Shown here in pieces: positions 1 through 6,287 of a stretch of DNA of 8,083 bases. A program made the translations under genes and the position numbers. This DNA comes from Clostridia bacterium. GTDB taxonomy: Bacteria; Bacillota; Clostridia; Oscillospirales; CAG-272. The notes beneath the pieces were generated by a model. The model worked only from the letters and a program-made list of their open reading frames with translations. It was not told the DNA's origin and made no database searches. Each line of letters begins with the position of its first letter. Position 1 is the first letter of the stretch. The stretch covers positions 1-8,083 of the forward strand of contig JAKSPW010000052.1 of NCBI GenBank assembly GCA_024404435.1, read 5' to 3'.

Positions 1-561
1 GATGTAGTCTGCCTCCTTTTTACCGACGGTCTTGTAGAACTCCGCGAGCTCCTTTTTGCTGAGTCTCACCTCGGCTGCCTCGAGGAATTTCACGAAATGG
101 CTGAGGCAGAAGTGATGCTGACCGTCCGTCTTGTCCCTGAACGCGGGATCGGTCTGCCACAGAAGCGCGGCGGTCTCCACCATCATGTCGAAATTGTGCT
201 CCGTTCTTCCGCATATGTAGCATCCGTCGGAAACGGACTTCAGCTTTTTCGCGGCAGCGGCGGCATCCTTGGCGGCGAACATCCCGAAGCTCATCCCGTC
301 GTGGATATGAGCGAGGTGGCTTTCGAGAATGAGCGCGAGGGGCAGACGCTTTCCGCGTGTGAACATCATCGAGAGGTGCTTGTCACAGAAGCCCTGCTCG
401 TTCGTTTTGATGCGGACGTCCGGCTCCATCATCGACGCGCCGAGGATGAGATCGAGTTCTTCCTCCTCGAGCTTGTCGTGAAGACGGCAGAACGGGCAGA
501 CGTGATCCTCAAGGGAAGTCTCGAACGCCTCGTTTACGGGGATGGTGTAGATCTTTTCCAT
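1..561 (-). CDS. DUF6062-like cysteine-rich protein, 3' end beyond the window
   Basis: The frame is open from an ATG at 561 to the window edge, giving 187 residues with the C-terminus missing. The protein is cytoplasmic in appearance, with no signal peptide or membrane segment. It carries two similar metal-site-like units: C22-P-F-C25 with C59-D-K-H62, and C114-Y-I-C117 with C152-L-S-H155. Each is CxxC followed about 33 residues later by CxxH, which suggests two zinc-type sites arising from an internal duplication. The N-terminal half is rich in Glu and Asp after the first CxxC. From memory the sequence resembles the DUF6062 family of Clostridia, whose function is unknown to me. The start is supported by AAAGGA at 569-574, seven bases upstream. 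It is divergent from the glycosylase operon. The coding call is firm because all 187 codons read sensibly; the family name is less certain. Confidence 0.82.
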   Translation of the reverse strand, partial: MEKIYTIPVNEAFETSLEDHVCPFCRLHDKLEEEELDLILGASMMEPDVRIKTNEQGFCDKHLSMMFTRGKRLPLALILESHLAHIHDGMSFGMFAAKDAAAAAKKLKSVSDGCYICGRTEHNFDMMVETAALLWQTDPAFRDKTDGQHHFCLSHFVKFLEAAEVRLSKKELAEFYKTVGKKEADYI

Positions 562-568
562 GGTTTTT

Positions 569-574
569 TCCTTT
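569..574 (-). promoter_or_regulatory. Ribosome binding site of the DUF6062-like gene
   Basis: AAAGGA on the minus strand lies seven bases before the ATG at 561. Three of its bases (572-574) are shared with the -35 box of the promoter on the other strand. I see no convincing minus-strand promoter; the palindrome GTATAC at 594-599 gives only a weak TATACC match. Confidence 0.6.
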
Positions 575-600
575 ACAATGAAAGATTTTTGTGGTATACT
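572..600 (+). promoter_or_regulatory. Vegetative (sigma-A type) promoter of the ogg-murI operon
   Basis: The -35 element TTTACA (572-577) and the -10 element TATACT (595-600) are separated by exactly 17 bases. Each differs from consensus at one position. Transcription should start near 607, giving a leader of about 20 bases before the TTG start at 627, so there is no room for a riboswitch. No clear operator repeat was seen around it. Confidence 0.8.
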
Positions 601-626
601 GTAATCGGTGAAACGGAAGTGATTTC

Positions 627-1520
627 TTGAAAAAAACAGGTATCGTAGACGCGGGGACGAAGAACGGCAGGCCGTACGTAAAGCTCGCCGCTCCGGAAGG
701 CTTTTCCGTGTTCAAAACCTTTGACTGCGGGCAGTGTTTCCGCTTCGATCCGACGGAATATCGGGACGGATACGCCGTTTCGGGCGTCGCGCACGGCAGA
801 TGCGTGAGCTTCGCGGAGGACGGCAACGGAGTTACCGTCATCGGCTCCGACGAAAGCGATTTTGCAAACATCTGGGAAAACTATCTCGCCTTCGACGAGG
901 ACTACGACGAGATCGACCGCATCGTCACGAGCGCACTCGACGAGGCGGGGAACGCCGTCATGCGCCGCGCCGCCGAGGTCTCGCACGGGATACGGATACT
1001 CCGTCAGGAGCCGTGGGAGGCTCTCTGCTCCTTTATTATATCACAAAACAACAACATTCCGCGCATAAAAAAGATAATTTCCGCGCTTTGCGAAAATTTC
1101 GGTGAAAAAACGGGAGACGGGCTCGGCATGGCCTTCCCGACCGCGAGGGCTCTTGCCGACGCGGGTGAGGATCGCATCTTCGCCCTGAAAACGGGCTTCC
1201 GCGCCGGATACATAGCCGACGCGGCAAGGCGTGTCGCGGACGGCGAGATCGACCTCGACCGGGTCGCCGCAGCAGAAACCTACGAGGAGGCGGAATCGGA
1301 GCTCATGAAGATCCGCGGAGTCGGTCCGAAGGTCGCGGCATGCTCGCTTCTCTTCGGCTTCGGAAGAACGGAGGCTTATCCCGTCGACACCTGGATGAAG
1401 AAGGTCGCCGCGCGTCATTTCGAGAGCGGCCCCGACCCCAAAAAGTTCGGCCGCTACGCGGGCGTCGCACAGCAGTACCTTTTCTACATGGAACGATATA
1501 TAAACTCAAAGGAGAATTGA
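627..1520 (+). CDS. ogg: 8-oxoguanine DNA glycosylase/AP lyase, OGG1 type
   Basis: A 297-residue base-excision repair enzyme that should remove 8-oxoguanine from DNA and nick the abasic site. An OGG N-terminal domain (about 15-125, with the FDCGQCFRF signature at 32-40) precedes the helix-hairpin-helix GPD domain (about 130-290). Aligned by eye with human OGG1, the key residues are all present: catalytic lysine K235 in GVGPK, catalytic aspartate D254 in PVDTW, the NNN-I-x-R motif at 141-146 (human N149 and R154), F191-R192 (human Y203-R204), C239 (human C253), Q282 (human Q315) and F286 (human F319). The start is TTG, chosen because GGAAG at 615-619 lies seven bases upstream and the promoter is directly before it. 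It is the first gene of the operon, with one base between its stop and the next start. Confidence 0.95.
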   Translation: MKKTGIVDAGTKNGRPYVKLAAPEGFSVFKTFDCGQCFRFDPTEYRDGYAVSGVAHGRCVSFAEDGNGVTVIGSDESDFANIWENYLAFDEDYDEIDRIVTSALDEAGNAVMRRAAEVSHGIRILRQEPWEALCSFIISQNNNIPRIKKIISALCENFGEKTGDGLGMAFPTARALADAGEDRIFALKTGFRAGYIADAARRVADGEIDLDRVAAAETYEEAESELMKIRGVGPKVAACSLLFGFGRTEAYPVDTWMKKVAARHFESGPDPKKFGRYAGVAQQYLFYMERYINSKEN

Positions 1521-1521
1521 T

Positions 1522-2181
1522 ATGATTTTTCAGAACAACGACAGAATAGTATTCGCGGGCGACTCCGTGACCGACATGGGAAGTGCCTGCCCCGTCGGAG
1601 AGGGACTTTTCGACAACCTCGGCCACCGCTCCGTCAGGATCATCGACAACATGCTCGCCGCAGTTTATCCCGAACTCAAGATCCGCGTCACGAACTCCGG
1701 CGTCGGCGGCAACACGACGCGCGACCTGCTCGCGAGATTTGACCGCGACGTCGTCTCGCTCGAGCCCGACTGGGTGTCCATCTGCATCGGCATCAACGAC
1801 GTGTGGAGACAGTTCGACGTTCCGTCCTTCGTGAAGGACCACATCTCTCCCGAGGAATACGAAAGTAATCTCGAGAAAATGATCCTTGCCGTGAAGGGAA
1901 AGGTCAAGGGCATTTTCATGCTGACTCCTTACTACATGGAGCCGCTGATGGCCGATCCGATGAGAGCAAGGATGCAGGAATACGTCGATATCTGCAAAAA
2001 ACTCGCGGAGAAGCACGGCTGTGAGCTCGTCGACTTCCAGGCAACGTACGACAAATATTTTGAAAACCGCCATTCGTGCTTCGTCGCGTGGGACAGGATC
2101 CACCCGAATCAGGTGGGAGCCACGGTCATGGCGCGCGAATTCCTGAAGCACTGCGGATTCGACTATAACCATGAAGCGTAA
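1522..2181 (+). CDS. SGNH/GDSL hydrolase, Axe2-like acetyl esterase
   Basis: A 219-residue cytoplasmic esterase with no signal peptide. SGNH blocks are in order: GDS with nucleophile S15, the N58-SGVGGN stretch (58-64) supplying oxyanion-hole glycine, GIND with N92, and DRIHPN with D191 and H194. As I recall, acetylxylan esterase Axe2 of Geobacillus stearothermophilus uses Ser15, Asp191 and His194 and has about the same length. Many segments also match it from memory, including PDWVS-ICIGINDVWRQ and AWDRIHP. The expected reaction is removal of acetyl groups from a sugar, such as short xylo-oligosaccharides taken into the cell. No xylan-use genes are in view, so the natural substrate is open, and an acetylated cell-wall sugar is an alternative. 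AAAGGAG at 1508-1514 sets the ATG. Its last 11 bases overlap murI. Confidence 0.9.
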   Translation: MIFQNNDRIVFAGDSVTDMGSACPVGEGLFDNLGHRSVRIIDNMLAAVYPELKIRVTNSGVGGNTTRDLLARFDRDVVSLEPDWVSICIGINDVWRQFDVPSFVKDHISPEEYESNLEKMILAVKGKVKGIFMLTPYYMEPLMADPMRARMQEYVDICKKLAEKHGCELVDFQATYDKYFENRHSCFVAWDRIHPNQVGATVMAREFLKHCGFDYNHEA

Positions 2182-2950
2182 AAGCAGAAGATCGCCGATA
2201 GGAGTCTTCGACTCCGGAGTCGGCGGCATCAGCGTGCTGAAGGTTCTCAGAGAGACGCTCCCGAGGGAAAATTTTCTCTACTACGGCGACTCAGCAAACG
2301 CTCCGTACGGAGAAAAGACCGCGCTTGAGGTGAGAAGCATCGCCGAGGACGTGACGGAAAAGCTTCTGGCGTACGGTGTCAAGGCGATAGTCATCGCGTG
2401 CAACACCGCAACGAGCGCCGCAGCGGGATATCTGAGGGAGAAGTATCCGGACGTGCCGATAATCGGCATGGAGCCGGCGATAAAGCCCGCTTCCGCGTGT
2501 GCGGAGCATCCGAGGGTGCTCGTCATGGCGACGCCGCTGACGCTTAAGGAAGAAAAGTTCAGACGGCTCGAGGAGCATTACGAAAACGACGCCGATTTCA
2601 TCGAGGTGCCGTGCCACGGCCTCGTCGAGCTGATCGAGCGCGGAGTCACGGAGGGAGAAGAAATGGATACTCTCCTTCACGGGCTGCTCGATCCTCATCT
2701 GACGGAGAAGATCGACGCGGCAGTGCTCGGCTGCACGCATTATCCTCACGCGAGAGGCGCCATCGAAAAGGTGCTCGGAGAAGACGTGAAGATCTTCGAC
2801 GGCTCGGACGGCACGTCCCGCGAGGTGCGCCGCCGTCTCGACGAGGAGGGGCTCACAAGACGGCACGGACGCGGCAGAACGGTGATCGTCAACTCGTCCG
2901 ACGACGCAGACCTGCTCGCTTTGTCCGCGAAACTGCTGGAGGCAAAATGA
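2171..2950 (+). CDS. murI: Glutamate racemase MurI
   Basis: A 259-residue cofactor-independent racemase converting L-glutamate to the D-glutamate used by MurD in peptidoglycan synthesis. The two catalytic cysteines sit in their usual motifs: C77 in IACNTATSA and C188 in LGCTHYPH. Substrate-binding motifs DSGVGG (14-19, with D14 and S15), YYGDSANAPYG (37-47) and the GMEPAIKPA stretch (99-107) are intact, and the length is normal for the family. The ATG overlaps the esterase gene by 11 bases and has only a weak Shine-Dalgarno sequence, so its translation probably depends on ribosomes finishing the upstream gene. Its stop overlaps the next gene as ATGA. Nothing looks truncated. Confidence 0.96.
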   Translation: MKRKSRRSPIGVFDSGVGGISVLKVLRETLPRENFLYYGDSANAPYGEKTALEVRSIAEDVTEKLLAYGVKAIVIACNTATSAAAGYLREKYPDVPIIGMEPAIKPASACAEHPRVLVMATPLTLKEEKFRRLEEHYENDADFIEVPCHGLVELIERGVTEGEEMDTLLHGLLDPHLTEKIDAAVLGCTHYPHARGAIEKVLGEDVKIFDGSDGTSREVRRRLDEEGLTRRHGRGRTVIVNSSDDADLLALSAKLLEAK

Positions 2951-3144
2951 AAATAACGTTAAATCCCGACGAGGAGGTCGTAAAAACCGTAAAGGAAGGG
3001 CTCAGGGCCAAGGACGGATACTGCCCCTGCCGGCTCGGGAAGCTCGAAAAAAACAAGTGTATGTGCGAGGAATTCCGCGCACAGATCGCCGACCCCGATT
3101 TCGAGGGCTTCTGCCACTGCATGCTGTACTATAAGTCAAAATAA
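2947..3144 (+). CDS. Ferredoxin:thioredoxin reductase catalytic-chain-like mini-protein
   Basis: A 65-residue protein with six cysteines in three CxC pairs: C26-P-C28, C38-M-C40 and C56-H-C58. This is the ligand pattern of the ferredoxin:thioredoxin reductase (FTR) catalytic chain. There, four cysteines hold a 4Fe-4S cluster and the other two form the active disulfide, passing electrons from ferredoxin to a thioredoxin. The first and last cysteines are 32 residues apart, as in the cyanobacterial protein as I recall it. The middle pair, however, comes after 9 residues here rather than 16. GYCPCR and the closing CHC-MLYY strongly support the family. No partner subunit or thioredoxin is in view. 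The ATG at 2947 overlaps the murI stop by four bases, with GGAGG at 2938-2942; longer frames upstream would only be murI read out of frame. Confidence 0.85.
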   Translation: MKITLNPDEEVVKTVKEGLRAKDGYCPCRLGKLEKNKCMCEEFRAQIADPDFEGFCHCMLYYKSK

Positions 3145-3172
3145 AAAAGAGAGGAAAAATCCTCTCTTTTTT
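3143..3172. terminator. Bidirectional rho-independent terminator
   Basis: GAGAGGA (3149-3155) pairs with TCCTCTC (3160-3166) around an AAAA loop. The flanking A-run (3143-3148) and T-run (3167-3172) extend the stem and supply a U-tract in either direction. It lies between the convergent ends of the murI operon (stop at 3144) and the ABC operon (stop at 3180), so one element should serve both. Confidence 0.88.
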
Positions 3173-3179
3173 ATATAGT

Positions 3180-4328
3180 TTATATAGCCTTGTTTTTCTG
3201 CGTCAACGCGTTCAGTATGAACACGGCCGCGAACACGACCGCCGAATAGAGCAGCGTGACCGGGACGAAGCGCAGGGAGTAGATCGCATTCAGATAATAG
3301 AACGGCGGGAAGAATATCTGCACGAAGCGGGACGCCTTGAAGATGAAGAACGTCGGCGAGAAGACGAGCATCACGATCATAAGGAACGGAAGCATCACGC
3401 CGAGCTTCGCAGGAGTGTTCAGAAGCATGCCGACGAGCGTGCAGAACGCCGTCACGGCGACGACGTACGCGAGCATCGACAGGATCTCCGAACGGAACGT
3501 CGAGAATCCGCCCGACACCGCGAGCGCGATGACAGTCGCCGCCGCGGAATCGAACGCCGCCGAGAAGCAGAGCCCCATTCCGTGGAAGACGTGTCTGTTT
3601 GCGGGGAGCCAGTCGTAGACTCCCTCTTTTCTGTCGGAGAGATAGTACATCTCCGCCGCGAGCGAGCAGAAGACGATCAGCGAGGCGAGAAGCCCGCGCA
3701 GAGGCGTCGTGAGATAATTTTCTCCCGAGATGACGTTGTCGGTGTCGACGTACTCGTAAGATATGATCCCGTCCGAATAATCGACGTCCTCAAACCGCCG
3801 CCTCAGCTCTGCCTCGTCGAACGGCTCGCCGCCGTACACGTCGTTTGCAACGTGATTTTTGAGTAATGAATAGGTGACCTCCGAATAGATCGCCGCGTAC
3901 AGCTTTTCATGCGAGAAAAGGGAGGTGACGGTCTCCTCGCGCTCGATCACGCGGACGAACGGGTCGCGTCTGGAATTCTTCGCAAAGAACTTGTCGACGT
4001 TTTCCTCAAGGTCCGACTCGAATACCCACGCGGCGTCGCACTTGCCGAGCCGCACGAGCTCCGTTGCTTCGTCCTCGCTTCCGCATTTCGTGAAGCGGAT
4101 GACTGAGTCGCCGTTCATAAGGTCCTCGATCACTCCGTTTGCCGCGGGATCCGACGGATCGGTGGAGCAGAGCGCCGCATTGAAAACGCCGCTTTCCTGC
4201 CCTGCGACGATGCGCATCGCCGTGATGAGCACGGGAATGAAGACGAGGATCACGATAAAGCTCACTTTTTTGAGCAGACGCTTGTTCTGCAGGAGAAGTC
4301 TGAGCAGATTTTTCTTAAAGTTTTCCAT
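3180..4328 (-). CDS. ABC-2 type transporter permease (second of two)
   Basis: A 382-residue membrane protein. It has one N-terminal helix (about 22-42), a long extracytoplasmic domain (about 43-207), then helices near 208-229, 250-271, 281-303, 309-329 and 355-375. This topology is typical of ABC-2 exporters with an inserted outer domain. The domain keeps the usual pattern of a strand after the first helix followed by a segment ending in a G-K-C-D-A-A-W-V-F stretch (95-103). The ATG at 4328 is preferred to a GTG at 4331: AGGTGA at 4335-4340 is six bases from the ATG but only three from the GTG. The ATG shares one base with the stop of the preceding permease, so translation is coupled. It is the last gene of the operon and should pair with the other permease. 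The substrate cannot be inferred. Confidence 0.88.
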   Translation of the reverse strand: MENFKKNLLRLLLQNKRLLKKVSFIVILVFIPVLITAMRIVAGQESGVFNAALCSTDPSDPAANGVIEDLMNGDSVIRFTKCGSEDEATELVRLGKCDAAWVFESDLEENVDKFFAKNSRRDPFVRVIEREETVTSLFSHEKLYAAIYSEVTYSLLKNHVANDVYGGEPFDEAELRRRFEDVDYSDGIISYEYVDTDNVISGENYLTTPLRGLLASLIVFCSLAAEMYYLSDRKEGVYDWLPANRHVFHGMGLCFSAAFDSAAATVIALAVSGGFSTFRSEILSMLAYVVAVTAFCTLVGMLLNTPAKLGVMLPFLMIVMLVFSPTFFIFKASRFVQIFFPPFYYLNAIYSLRFVPVTLLYSAVVFAAVFILNALTQKNKAI

Positions 4329-5566
4329 CACTTCTCACCTGCCATTCTGTACTGTCTGATCGCTGCCGTCAGGGCGAGGAAGAGGAGCGAATACGCCGCC
4401 GCGGCGACGATCGCGGTGTCCGACAGCTCTGAGGCGAGCGTTTCCTTCACGAATCTGAACGAAACGCCGATGGGAAGCACGGACGCCGCCTTCTGAAGGG
4501 AGACGGGGAAGAAGTGATCGGGGTAGAAGCACCCCGAAATGTAGCCGCCGCCGACCGCAAGGAGAAATTCCGTAATGATGACGGAGACTCTGCTCGGCAG
4601 CGCCTCGTAGACGAGCGTGTGAAGCGCCGTCATGAGAAGCACCGCGGGGATGATCTTCACGGTGAAGGACAGGAAATCGTACAGCCCCGCACCCGACAGC
4701 TCCTCAATGCCCGTGTCGACGCGGGAGAGAGTAACCGCCGAGCCGACTATCGCCATGATCACCGCGAGCGTGAACAGTGTCAGAAGAAAATATCCGACGT
4801 ACTCGCAGAGGACCTGACGGACTGATTTTACACCGTTCGAGTAAAGAAGCTTCTCGATGGAACGGTCCTTCTTAAAGAGGATGCCGTGAGACGAGATGCC
4901 CCACATAAGCAGGAAGAATACGAGCACGGCGCAGGCGTAATAGCCGCCGATGGTGAGACCCTCCGAGACACCGATGTACTCGATGTCGGAGACTTCGTTT
5001 CTCACGAGCGCGAAGCCGAGATATTCGTTATAGAGCACGTCCTCGAGCTTGTTTCCGTTCAGACCGTTGTCCTTCGCTACGTCGTTTATGACGTTCAGAG
5101 CGTTTGCGGACTCGGTGACGATCTTCGATGCCGCATCCGCGATCTCGAGGATCAGGAACGAGCTGAAGGTCGTGGGCGCTCTCCTTGCGACGTAGGTGAC
5201 CTGAAGGTCGCCTCCGTAGAACATGGAGTCCATGAATCCCGTGGGGATCCGGAGGAATCCGTCGATCGAAAGGTCCATGAGCTCGCGCTTCGCTTCTTCC
5301 TCCTCAAGCTCCTTAAAGTCGATCGTGAAGCGGGACGAGTCGAGCCTTTTGACGGCGGAGATCCCCGCCGAGAGATAATCGTCGCTGAGGTCACCGGTGA
5401 TGCCGAGCTCAAGCTTTTTCGTTTCGTCGGAGCTCCTGTATGAGCCGAGAATGAGGACACCCGCAAGGATGATGGCGGCGATCAGAAGGACCGTGACCGC
5501 GAAGATCACGGGATAAAGCCGCACGGAGCGTTTGAGCCGCGCGGAGAGATATTTGACAGGTGTCAT
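4328..5566 (-). CDS. ABC-2 type transporter permease (first of two)
   Basis: A 412-residue membrane protein with the same layout as its neighbour: helix near 18-41, an extracytoplasmic domain of about 160 residues (42-204), then helices near 205-226, 254-280, 298-320, 326-346 and 384-403. The stretch SGCFYPDHFFP followed by LQKAASVLPIG (344-367) is the hallmark end-of-channel motif of ABC-2 permeases. In the outer domain, D102-G-F-L-R-I-P-T-G-F matches the family's 'dgal.iP..f' pattern. The two permeases are divergent in sequence, which suggests a heterodimer, each with its own outer domain. The ATG overlaps the ATPase stop by four bases, and GGTGAG lies at 5573-5578. Export of a lipid-linked molecule, peptide or drug is possible, but nothing here decides which. 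Confidence 0.9.
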   Translation of the reverse strand: MTPVKYLSARLKRSVRLYPVIFAVTVLLIAAIILAGVLILGSYRSSDETKKLELGITGDLSDDYLSAGISAVKRLDSSRFTIDFKELEEEEAKRELMDLSIDGFLRIPTGFMDSMFYGGDLQVTYVARRAPTTFSSFLILEIADAASKIVTESANALNVINDVAKDNGLNGNKLEDVLYNEYLGFALVRNEVSDIEYIGVSEGLTIGGYYACAVLVFFLLMWGISSHGILFKKDRSIEKLLYSNGVKSVRQVLCEYVGYFLLTLFTLAVIMAIVGSAVTLSRVDTGIEELSGAGLYDFLSFTVKIIPAVLLMTALHTLVYEALPSRVSVIITEFLLAVGGGYISGCFYPDHFFPVSLQKAASVLPIGVSFRFVKETLASELSDTAIVAAAAYSLLFLALTAAIRQYRMAGEK

Positions 5567-6222
5567 AACGCACTCACCAGCTCCGAGACACTTCCGCCGT
5601 ATTCAACGGGCGAGAGCTGCCTGTCCTTCAGAACGAGGAGCCTGTCGCAGAACTCGATCTCTCCGACGTCGTGCGTGGCGACACCGCCGTTATCGGTGAA
5701 GTTTTTCAGATACGAGAGGATCTTTTCCTTGCAGATGAGGTCGAGTGCCGCCGAAGGCTCGTCGAGAAGCAGGATCTTCGGATCGTTGTAGACGGCACAG
5801 CCGATGGCGAGACGCTTCTTCATGCCGCCGGACATGCTGCCTACCTTTACGCGCAGAAATTCACCGATGCCGAGAAGCCCGAGGACTCCGTCCTCAAGCT
5901 CTTCTTCCATCTTTTTTCTGCCGTACCACAGAAGAAGATTGTCTCTTGCCGAGAGCTCGTCGAAAAGCGGGACTCCCTGCGGCACGTAGCCGACGACGGA
6001 GGCTCTTTTCTTCGGGTTCTTGAGCAGGTCCTCGCCGTCGCAGAGAAACTCCGCGCTTTCGGCGCGCGTGACGCCCGCGAGGATGCCGAGAAGCGTCGAT
6101 TTTCCGCTTCCGTTGCCGCCGATAAGGCCCACGCACTCACCGCTCACGGCGTCAAACGAGACGCCGTCGAGAATGACGTTTCTGCCGTATTTTTTATTTA
6201 CGTTTCGTACTTTCAGTTCCAT
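5563..6222 (-). CDS. ABC transporter ATP-binding protein (ABC-2 export family)
   Basis: A 219-residue ATPase that should power the two adjacent permeases from the cytoplasmic face. All nucleotide-binding motifs are intact: Walker A GGNGSGKST (35-43), Q-loop Q82 in GYVPQ, signature MSGGMKKR (130-137), Walker B ILLLDEP (150-156, with D154 and catalytic E155), D-loop A-A-L-D (158-161) and switch histidine H184. The signature MSGG in place of LSGG and the short length, without a C-terminal extension, are common in ABC-2 exporters of the NatA or multidrug kind. The ATG at 6222 has GAAGG seven bases upstream (6230-6234). It is the first gene of a three-gene operon with ATGA coupling to the next. 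No clear promoter was found in the 65 bases before it, only a hairpin. Confidence 0.95.
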   Translation of the reverse strand: MELKVRNVNKKYGRNVILDGVSFDAVSGECVGLIGGNGSGKSTLLGILAGVTRAESAEFLCDGEDLLKNPKKRASVVGYVPQGVPLFDELSARDNLLLWYGRKKMEEELEDGVLGLLGIGEFLRVKVGSMSGGMKKRLAIGCAVYNDPKILLLDEPSAALDLICKEKILSYLKNFTDNGGVATHDVGEIEFCDRLLVLKDRQLSPVEYGGSVSELVSAL

Positions 6223-6238
6223 ACGGTTACCTTCGTTT

Positions 6239-6268
6239 TAAAACAGCGTCATTTCTGACGCTGTTTTA
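6239..6268 (-). terminator. Hairpin between lipoprotein gene and ABC operon (terminator or processing element)
   Basis: A perfect 13-bp stem (6239-6251 with 6256-6268) has, on the minus strand, a GAAA (GNRA) tetraloop, so the structure is built for leftward RNA. It follows the lipoprotein stop (6288). The tail is only TTTTAAAACG, so termination is probably incomplete. It ends four bases before the Shine-Dalgarno sequence of the ABC ATPase, which makes a partial terminator or an mRNA-end stabiliser the likely roles. Confidence 0.7.
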
Positions 6269-6287
6269 TTAATTTTCCGTTTTGGGA

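Noticed and set aside
601..626. Possible riboswitch or leader before the glycosylase gene
   Set aside because: The predicted leader is only about 20 bases, too short for a structured leader RNA.
97..630. Rightward open frame of 177 codons opposite the DUF6062-like gene
   Set aside because: It lies wholly antisense to a frame with conserved CxxC and CxxH motifs and a ribosome site, and its own product has no recognisable motif.
1303..2229. Leftward open frame of 308 codons spanning the glycosylase, esterase and murI starts
   Set aside because: It is antisense to three genes with intact catalytic motifs. Long antisense frames are expected in GC-rich coding DNA.
2611..3144. A longer, 177-residue version of the FTR-like protein
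   Set aside because: The first 112 codons are murI read in another frame and are Arg-rich and low in order. The ATG at 2947 with GGAGG upstream gives a protein of the right size.
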